This document shows positions 58,601 through 64,000 of a stretch of 64,000 bases of DNA, one piece after another. The translations under genes and the position numbers were made by a program. This stretch comes from Balaenoptera acutorostrata. Taxonomy: Eukaryota; Chordata; Mammalia; Artiodactyla; Balaenopteridae. The notes beneath the pieces were generated by a model, which saw only the letters and a list, made by a program, of their open reading frames with translations, ran no database searches and had not been told where the DNA came from. The stretch lies in contig NC_080067.1 of NCBI RefSeq assembly GCF_949987535.1, forward strand, positions 79,075,985 through 79,139,984, written 5' to 3'. Position 1 is the stretch's first letter. The number at the start of each line of letters is the position of its first letter.

Positions 58601-60496
58601 AAAGTAAATAGTCCAAAATCCAGTTTGCTCTGTCCAAAATCCAGTTTGCTCTGTGTGGTAAAGTTTGTAGGGGACAGTGAGCTTAAGTGATGGGAACTTA
58701 GGAGTTCTCCTTCCTCTGCTCCCCTTACCCCTGCGTGGGTGCCCAGTGTGTGGACCCTGGCTGCGGGATGCCCACCCTTTCATCACTGGCTTTGTTCCAT
58801 AAAAGCCTAATTCCATGAGGCTTGAAGCAGGGCTGAGAGAGCCAGCAGAGGCTCTTGGGAGAGTGCAGGAGGAGGCTAACCTGTTCTTCCAGGTAGCCTC
58901 TCCCTCCCACCTTACCTGGTGAGCATGAGTTTTGGGCAGCAGGGGCAGCAGCAGCAGCAGGGGCCTGTGTGGATCATCATTGGGGTGTCCTTCAGTGTCC
59001 TTACTACTGCCTCCTTCCCACCAAAGCCTTCCACCATGACCTGCATCAGCAGGTAAAAGCACATCGCATAAAACCTGGAGTTGGGGGAGAGGTGGGCCTG
59101 AGAGTACACAGAAGGGGAGGTGGCAGCAGCTGATAGGACAGCCCTTCCTGCCAAAGAAAAACAGACTGCAAAGGGGGCAGGGAGAGGTGGGGCTTCCTGA
59201 GGGGATCAGGTAGGGGCTAGGCGTTTTGAGTGTGTGACCCAAGAGGAAGTGAGAGAGAGGACAGGGTAGGAAGAGGGCAATTTCAGGCTGTGGGAATGAA
59301 ATGGTGCCTGAGGATGAACTGGAAGTTCAAGGGCTCTATTTGTGATCACTTGGTTTGCACGGATTTATGGAAGGGATAGGGGATAAAAGAAGACATGGAC
59401 TCGAGTCCTGGGGTTGAGGGGAGCAGAGTGGGGGACCCCAGAAGGATATCCAGTTCAGCTGGGGGCAGGGCAGGACACTCACGAGGTTATGGCCATTTCC
59501 ACGAGCATGAGGGCGCGAGGGATCCAGAGACCAAAGCAGCAGAACACAGACACTATCTGCTTGGAGAAGAGCAAGGAGCTGGTTAGGGCAAGTAAGGAGG
59601 CTTCGTGCTCACCTTTTGCAGCAAGGTCTCAAGGAAGCAAAACCTAAACATTCAAGGCACCATTACTTCAAAGTAACCAGCTGGAAAAATAACTAGTTAA
59701 AGTGACCTTGAGTCAGGGGGCTCTTTTGAAGACTATCTCAACTTATATCACTGGGGTAGGAGTAGGTCAGTTCATCTTTAAGATGTTATTAGAGCATCTG
59801 ATGTCTTGAGATGGCCCAGGCAGATGTCATCTGGCAGGAAAGGACCTCAAGGGCTTTGTTCTTCCCGCCAAACAGACACAGAGCTCACCACATGGAAAGA
59901 GAAGTCCCATTTTATGACCTGGGAACATGCCAAAGACCTATCTAATAGCTGTGGGAGTGAGTTAAAAAGACCTATGACGTAAGGGTAGAGTGAGCATGAC
60001 CCCATGGGAAAAGGTTCTTTTCCTCCTACCCTCTGAGGAACAGGAAGTTGGTGTGTCCAAGAAGGAGGCTTGCAATATTGTAGCAGGGGAGTAGCGAGTG
60101 AGGCTGCCGGTGGGCTGAGAGGGTTCTTCAGCTGTTTCTGTGGCTCTAAGATATTTCAAACGCTCCATCCCACTGCCTGTTGACCTTACAAGCATGGGGT
60201 CCTGACTGCAGATATCAGACTAAAGCCCTCACCCTAAGGTGGTAGAGGAAGGCAACTTGAATTGTTGAGTTTAAAGGAATCCTCAAGATGGACCCTGCCT
60301 CCCCTCCAGTCCCTCCCAAAAGGCAGCTACAGGGCCCTCACCGTGGGCGCAGAGCTGCTCCAGAGCAGAGTCTTCCTCTTGATGGGGCAGTAAGTGTTCT
60401 TGTACAGGTAGACAGCATCCTCCAGGAAGATGGCGACTGAGCCCAGGGCAAGCAAGGTCATGATGACCGTGAGAGAAATTTCCGCAGGGCCCAATG
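55471..60496 (-). CDS. SLC51A: SLC51A, organic solute transporter alpha (5' end outside the window)
   Basis: OST-alpha pairs with OST-beta (SLC51B) as a basolateral facilitative transporter of bile acids, steroid sulfates and related solutes in gut, kidney and liver. Seven coding exons are seen on the minus strand: 60342-60496, 59483-59556, 58916-59074, 58226-58337, 57789-57935, 56181-56286 and 55471-55628. They join in frame from about residue 45 (human numbering) to the stop, all with GT-AG sites. Seven hydrophobic segments are visible, the number expected for the family. A conserved cysteine cluster, GPCCCCCPCCP, lies in the loop after the third; it is palmitoylated in the family as I recall. 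The stop is seven codons later than the human one. The first exons, about 44 residues, were not found before 64000. PCYT1A converges from the other side. Confidence 0.96.
55629..56180 (-). other. SLC51A: SLC51A last intron
   Basis: A 0.55-kb intron. A MIR-like fragment in minus orientation lies at about 55740-55830 and short ATTCTGAG repeats near 56055-56090. Nothing else is recognised. Confidence 0.7.
56181..56286 (-). CDS. SLC51A: SLC51A coding exon VLLILTALQ...RSQ
   Basis: The minus-strand acceptor is TCTTCTGCAG and the donor GTGAGC lies at 56180 downward. The exon encodes VLLILTALQPSIFSVLANGG and onward to KIRSQ, ending in phase 1. It holds the sixth hydrophobic segment. Confidence 0.96.
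56880..57110 (+). repeat. MIR SINE fossil
   Basis: MIR blocks AGGTTTAAATTCCAGTCCC, CATCTCAGTTTCCTCATTTG and AACAGAAATAATAATGACTC occur in order. Confidence 0.8.
57208..57618. repeat. Solo LTR-like repeat, ancient
   Basis: It starts TGTGTTATGGGTTGCATTGT and ends CTTGGAAACTATTACA, a TG...CA layout. Blocks ACCTCAGAATGTGACCTTAT, TAATTAGTTAAGATGCGGTC and CCTCCAGAACTGTGAGACAA are of a widespread old mammalian LTR (MaLR/ERVL-like). No internal retroviral genes are present. Confidence 0.7.
57789..57935 (-). CDS. SLC51A: SLC51A coding exon ISEKSTALW...VLFQ
   Basis: The minus-strand acceptor is CTGCCACCAG and the donor GTAACT lies just below 57789. Exactly 49 codons in phase 0 include NTFLGVSTLSALWTLAILF (fifth hydrophobic segment) and ARLHLGE-like QAKLHLGEQNIGAKF. 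Confidence 0.96.
58226..58337 (-). CDS. SLC51A: SLC51A coding exon KKLQLL...DPAD
   Basis: The minus-strand acceptor is CCCACTTCAG and the donor is GTAAGT. One base completes a split Arg, then 37 residues follow: KKLQLLMLGPFQYVFFKITL, SLVGLFLLPDG and IYDPAD. It holds the fourth hydrophobic segment. Confidence 0.96.
58611..58652. repeat. 21-bp perfect tandem duplication
   Basis: Two copies of a 21-base unit start GTCCAAAATCCAGTTTGCTC at 58611 and 58632. It lies in the SLC51A intron between 58338 and 58915. It repeats a short peptide in a minus-strand open frame that is not a gene. Confidence 0.95.
58916..59074 (-). CDS. SLC51A: SLC51A coding exon with cysteine cluster
   Basis: The minus-strand acceptor is CCAACTCCAG and the donor GTAAGG lies just below 58916. 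The exon encodes FYAMCFYLLMQVMVEGFGGK (third hydrophobic segment), TLKDTPMMIHTG and the cluster PCCCCCPCCP before KLMLTR. Confidence 0.97.
59483..59556 (-). CDS. SLC51A: SLC51A coding exon IVSVFCCFGLW...AITS
   Basis: The minus-strand acceptor is CTCCAAGCAG and the donor is GTGAGT. The exon encodes 24 residues, IVSVFCCFGLWIPRALMLVE and MAIT, plus two bases of a split Ser. It is the second hydrophobic segment. Confidence 0.95.
59557..60341 (-). other. SLC51A: SLC51A intron
   Basis: A 0.8-kb intron without recognisable repeats or genes. Confidence 0.7.
60342..60496 (-). CDS. SLC51A: SLC51A coding exon ALGPAEISL...SSAPT
   Basis: The minus-strand acceptor is TTCCACTCTAG and the donor GTGAGG lies just below 60342. 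After a split Ala it encodes LGPAEISLTVIMTLLALGSV (first hydrophobic segment), AIFLEDAVYLYKN and CPIKRKTLLW to SSAPT, with a phase 0 end. It corresponds to human residues 45-96. Confidence 0.97.
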
Positions 60497-61074
60497 CTAG
60501 AGTGGAAAGAGAGGGCAGACTCCAGTGAGCTGAAGACCAGGACTGAGGAGCAGAAGATGTGGGCTTCCTCATGTGCATCTAAATTGCTTTACCATATCTA
60601 GAATTACCTGGTCTAGGCCCCCTCATGCAGAGATGGGCTTTTTCTTAGATCTAGGGTATCCTACATGTGACTAAGAAATAGTCATTCTTCTGCATTCATG
60701 AGAGACTAGACCAGATAATTCTAGGTATGGTAAGGCTTATCTGAACCAGGATATAGACACCAAACAAGTTTGTACATAATTAGCAAAAATTCTAAATTAG
60801 GAGGTCAACAGGGCTTATTCAGTTTTCTATTTCAGTGTCAGGTGTTTTGCTAGCAGACAGGGACCAATTAACATTATAATTAAAGCAGAATATAACTCTT
60901 GATTTACTTTAGAGCTGTTTAAATTTGATTTCAAAAATTATGTCACAAAACTGGGACATAGGAAGGGACTTTAACAAAAGAAATGGGTACGAGTAAAGAC
61001 TCCAAGGACATTTGACCCACGTTGGCCTCACACTTAGTCTTACATTAAATGTGGCCCAGTAGCTCTCTTTAGTG

Positions 61075-61215
61075 TTTATTGAAATCATTTGAGGAGTTGT
61101 TAAAAAGTAGCTGTCCAGACCCTTTCCTCATAGATGCTGTTTCAACAGATCTGGAACAAATCTGGGATGGACCCAGTAATCCACATTTTAAACAAGCTCA
61201 CCTGATTATGGTCAG
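61075..61215. mobile_element. MER5-like hAT relic
   Basis: The blocks ATCATTTGAGGAGTTGTTAA, CCAGACCCTTTCCTCATAGA and AATCCACATTTTAAACAAGC follow the order of the common MER5-type nonautonomous hAT element. Confidence 0.6.
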
Positions 61216-62269
61216 AGGATAACAAACATTTTTTCAACAAACACCAGTGAAGCTCCTCTGGCCTCACCATTGCTAACAGGAAAACATTAATAGAGTCACA
61301 ATATTTGTTTCTGAACATGTTCTAACCAATGCAACAATTAGTTTTAAACAAAGGGCTCTGTGTCCTCAGTGACTAAGCCTGGACCCTCATTTATCTAAGT
61401 CTCTTCCCTAGTTGGCAGACTCTTTCCTTTCAGCCACTTAACTGGCTAGATGACAGATGAAGTGGGGTAAGACTGTCAGAGTCCAGGGCACTGTATTATT
61501 ACATTGGGAGTAAAGTATGAGGAAGGCATTGGCTGGTCTGCCCTATGTTTTCATGACTGAGGGCAACTCAGGCAGAGATATTACTGCTGACACCAAAACA
61601 GGGAGGAAGGAGACCATACCACAGTAAAGACTTGAGGTGTCATCTGGGTCAGTCATACCTGGCGGCACCACAAGGAGCAACCAGGACAAAGGTGAATTTG
61701 TCAAAAAATATGTTGATCCTCATTGTTCTTATTTCAGGGCACACGTATTTCTCTCTGTTTCTGTTTGCTTTATCCAATAGGCCCTTTACCTCTGACCACA
61801 GTTAGGTCTGTGATCAATCCAGAGGACCTGCCATGGGGAAGGTGGCCCTTGGATTCCAGGTCCCAAGTTGTACTTCTGAAGTCAGTAGTAAGCTTTTCCT
61901 TTCTATTACAGGCCTCAAAAGACAGGACTGTGCTATTTTTTCTTCCTTCCTCCCCATTCCTGCCTCCACCCCGCCTCCACTTAATTAGGATACAGACCTC
62001 TCTGGGTGACCAAATTACTGGCTTGGCATTGCTGTTGCTGTTTAACTCTGTTGCCTCTTTCTCAATTACCTCTACAGATATTACTCCAGTAGGCTCTGCA
62101 AATTTTAAACATTAAGAAAACAAAACAAAACAAACAAACAAAAGCCAAATAAACACCTGGTTGCAGTCCTTTATTAAAAAGATACTTTACCTTCCTTCCT
62201 TGAAACTTTAAAAATATAAACATCATGGGGTGGGGTTGGGGGCTGACACAATTTTACCCTTCTACAATA

Positions 62270-62945
62270 AAAAAGTGGATTTAAAACAATTATGATTGTT
62301 TTATCATGAGATACACATATATCAAAATAATTCCAGATAGATTAAAGAGATAAACCTTTAAAAATCAAACAGGGAAAATTGAGAGAAGGAAAAGAAAAGA
62401 GAGAATTGTATCTGCATCAAGACTTTGGAGAGGGAAGACCTACCTAAGCTTAGGTGTAATCCAAGAAATCACAAAGAGAACGATGGTCAAATGTGACATA
62501 AAGAGTTTAAACTTCTGAATGTTAAAAAAATATATAGGCAGCAAACAGACTGAGGGAAAGCATTTTTAATAAATGTGTACACAAGTTTAAGATTTTTATT
62601 ATGTAAAGAAAATAACAAAAACAGAAGGCTCTTGCAAATGGGAAAATGATACTAACACAGTTCAGGAAGTGGGAAAATAGTCAACCTGCCTAGCAGTCAG
62701 AGAAGAGCAAAATAACAGTAATATATTATTTTTTGTTTTATTTAAAGATAATGTTTATAATATTAATAGCCCTAAATTTTAAAAAACTTAAATGTCCAAC
62801 AATACTGAAATTATTATGTAAAATACTCAATAGAATATTATGCAGGCATGAAAAATTTGTGCATACCATAAAAAAATCTTTGCAAAGACTATGTCCTAAT
62901 ATTTAAAAAATGTGTAAACACTGTTTTAAAAAACAGAAAAACTTA
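62270..62945 (+). mobile_element. Old L1 relic
   Basis: Phrases ATTCCAGATAGATTAAAGAG and AATGTCCAACAATACTG, and TAGAATATTATGCAGGCATG near the end, are of L1 ORF2 3' end and tail. It is heavily decayed. Confidence 0.6.
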
Positions 62946-62949
62946 TTAA

Positions 62950-63843
62950 CAGATCCACACATTTATGGTCATCTGATTTATGACAAAGGCTTCTCTACAA
63001 TTCAGGGAGAAAGGATTCTTTTTGAGAAAGTGCTGGGTTAATTGCGTCTCGTTTAATATGCAAAGTGATAAAAAAGAACACTGACCCCTCCCTCACATCA
63101 TACAAAAATACCTAAATGTGAAAGTTAAAACAATAAAGTTTTTAGAAGAAAACAGAGAAGTACACCTTAATGACTTTGAGATAGGCAAAGATCCTTTTAA
63201 AATAGGACACAAAAGCACTAATCATAAAGAAAAAAAATTGATAAACTGGACTTCCTTAAAATTAAGAATTTCCATTTGACAAAGAAAACCATTAAGACAA
63301 TGAAAGGGCATGCTCAGACCGAGAGAAGATATTTGCAATACAAATACCCAACAAAAGACTCGTATCCATAATATATAAAGAATTCCTATCAGTAAGAAAA
63401 AGAACACAATTTTTAAAAGTGAAAAAGACCTAAACAATAACTTTTCAAAAGAAGATATCCAAATGTTCAAGAAGCATAAAAAGGTGCTAAATATTAACAG
63501 TCACTGGGGAAATACAAATGTGAGGTGCCATTATATACCCACCAAAAGGGCTAGAATTGCTTTTAATTTTAATCATCCTTTGACGGATGATTCTAAGTGC
63601 TGGTGAGGATGAGGAACAATTGGAACTCTCGCACATTGCTATTGGGAGTGGTGCCACCACTTTGGAAAACAGTTTGGTAGTATCTACTAAAGCTTAATAT
63701 CCTGTGACACAAAAATTCCACTCACGGAAACATATTTAATAGAAATGAGTGCCTTAATCACCAAAAGAATGTTCAGAGCAGCATTGTTCATAATGGCCAA
63801 AACTGGAAACAGTCCACATGTTCTTCAGCAAGAATACAGATGT
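62950..63843 (+). mobile_element. L1 ORF2 3' end and tail, 5'-truncated
   Basis: Better preserved than the preceding relic: ATCTGATTTATGACAAAGGC, GAGAGAAGATATTTGCAATAC, CAACAAAAGACTCGTATCC, GTGCTAAATATTAACAGTCA and AGCAGCATTGTTCATAATGG occur in the order of L1. It has several stops. The CHR SINE follows directly. Confidence 0.82.
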
Positions 63844-64000
63844 GGGCTTCCCTGGTGGTGCAGTGGTTAAGAATCCGCCTGCCAAATCAGGGGACACTGG
63901 TTCGATCTCTGGTCCAGGAAGATCCCACATGCCGCGGAGCAACTAAGCCCGTGCGCCACAACTACTGAGCCTGCGATCTAGAGCCTGCGAGCCAAACTAC
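63844..64000 (+). mobile_element. CHR SINE, cut by the window end
   Basis: It starts GGGCTTCCCTGGTGGTGCAG with a B-box-like GGTTCGATCTC and continues through ACAACTACTGAGCCTGCG to the last base. The 3' part and the second target-site copy are outside. Confidence 0.93.

Larger units (their letters stand above)
60497..64000 (-). other. SLC51A: SLC51A upstream intron (runs off the window)
   Basis: No sequence matching the first 44 residues of the protein was found, so the earlier exons lie past 64000. The intron has a MER5-like relic at 61075-61215, an old L1 at 62270-62945, a younger L1 tail at 62950-63843 and a CHR SINE at the edge. The stretch 61220-62260 is not recognised. Confidence 0.7.

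Noticed and set aside
58526..59242. Minus-strand open frame of 238 codons
   Set aside because: It reads through the introns on both sides of SLC51A exon 58916-59074 in a different frame from the conserved protein, and includes the translated 21-bp duplication.
60497..63843. Search for the first SLC51A exons
   Set aside because: No segment in this range encodes anything like the expected 44-residue N-terminus, so these exons are placed outside the window.

Overview
The window is vertebrate nuclear DNA, and its repeats point to a cetartiodactyl, most likely a cetacean. It is packed with tRNA-derived CHR-type SINEs (5' end GGGCTTCCCTGGTGG, A/T-rich tail, clean target-site duplications) in both the general CHR form and a form I associate with the cetacean CHR-2 group. 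A 5'-truncated L1 tail of the cetartiodactyl type is also present, together with old MIR, L1, hAT and LTR-like fossils. I saw no bacterial, plasmid, phage or CRISPR feature. The species cannot be named from the sequence alone.

Three genes are supported by exon-by-exon reading, all with GT-AG splice sites and preserved frame. (1) The last two coding exons of DYNLT2B (TCTEX1D2), a dynein-2 light chain, lie on + at 4538-4601 and 7444-7491, followed by an AATAAA at 7565. Its 5' exons lie before the window. (2) PCYT1A, choline-phosphate cytidylyltransferase alpha, is complete on +. It has a CpG-rich promoter and a noncoding first exon at about 10.4-10.6 kb, a 16.6-kb intron 1, eight coding exons from 27265 to 50437 that join to exactly 367 codons plus stop, and a long 3' UTR with a good poly(A) signal at 54699. 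(3) SLC51A, organic solute transporter alpha, lies on -, with seven coding exons from 60496 down to 55471. Its first exons (about 44 residues) lie beyond 64000. DYNLT2B and PCYT1A are co-oriented, and PCYT1A and SLC51A are tail to tail with their predicted poly(A) sites about 0.5 kb apart. This matches the gene order I know from human 3q29.

The gene products are not one pathway. DYNLT2B serves intraflagellar transport, PCYT1A makes CDP-choline for phosphatidylcholine, and SLC51A exports bile acids and steroids across basolateral membranes. The arrangement is conserved synteny, not an operon.

The rest is introns and intergenic DNA filled with retroelements, several nested in one another. The most unusual piece is a composite insertion in PCYT1A intron 2 (28735-29294): a CHR SINE fused head-to-tail to the polyadenylated 3' end of an unidentified transcript, the whole flanked by one target-site duplication. 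Other local oddities are a nearly perfect 74-bp tandem duplication (18606-18763), a degenerate GA-rich minisatellite just inside PCYT1A intron 1 (about 10707-11075), a CHR SINE inside the PCYT1A 3' UTR, and an SLC51A reading frame that runs seven codons past the human-type stop. I found no convincing novel biological system.
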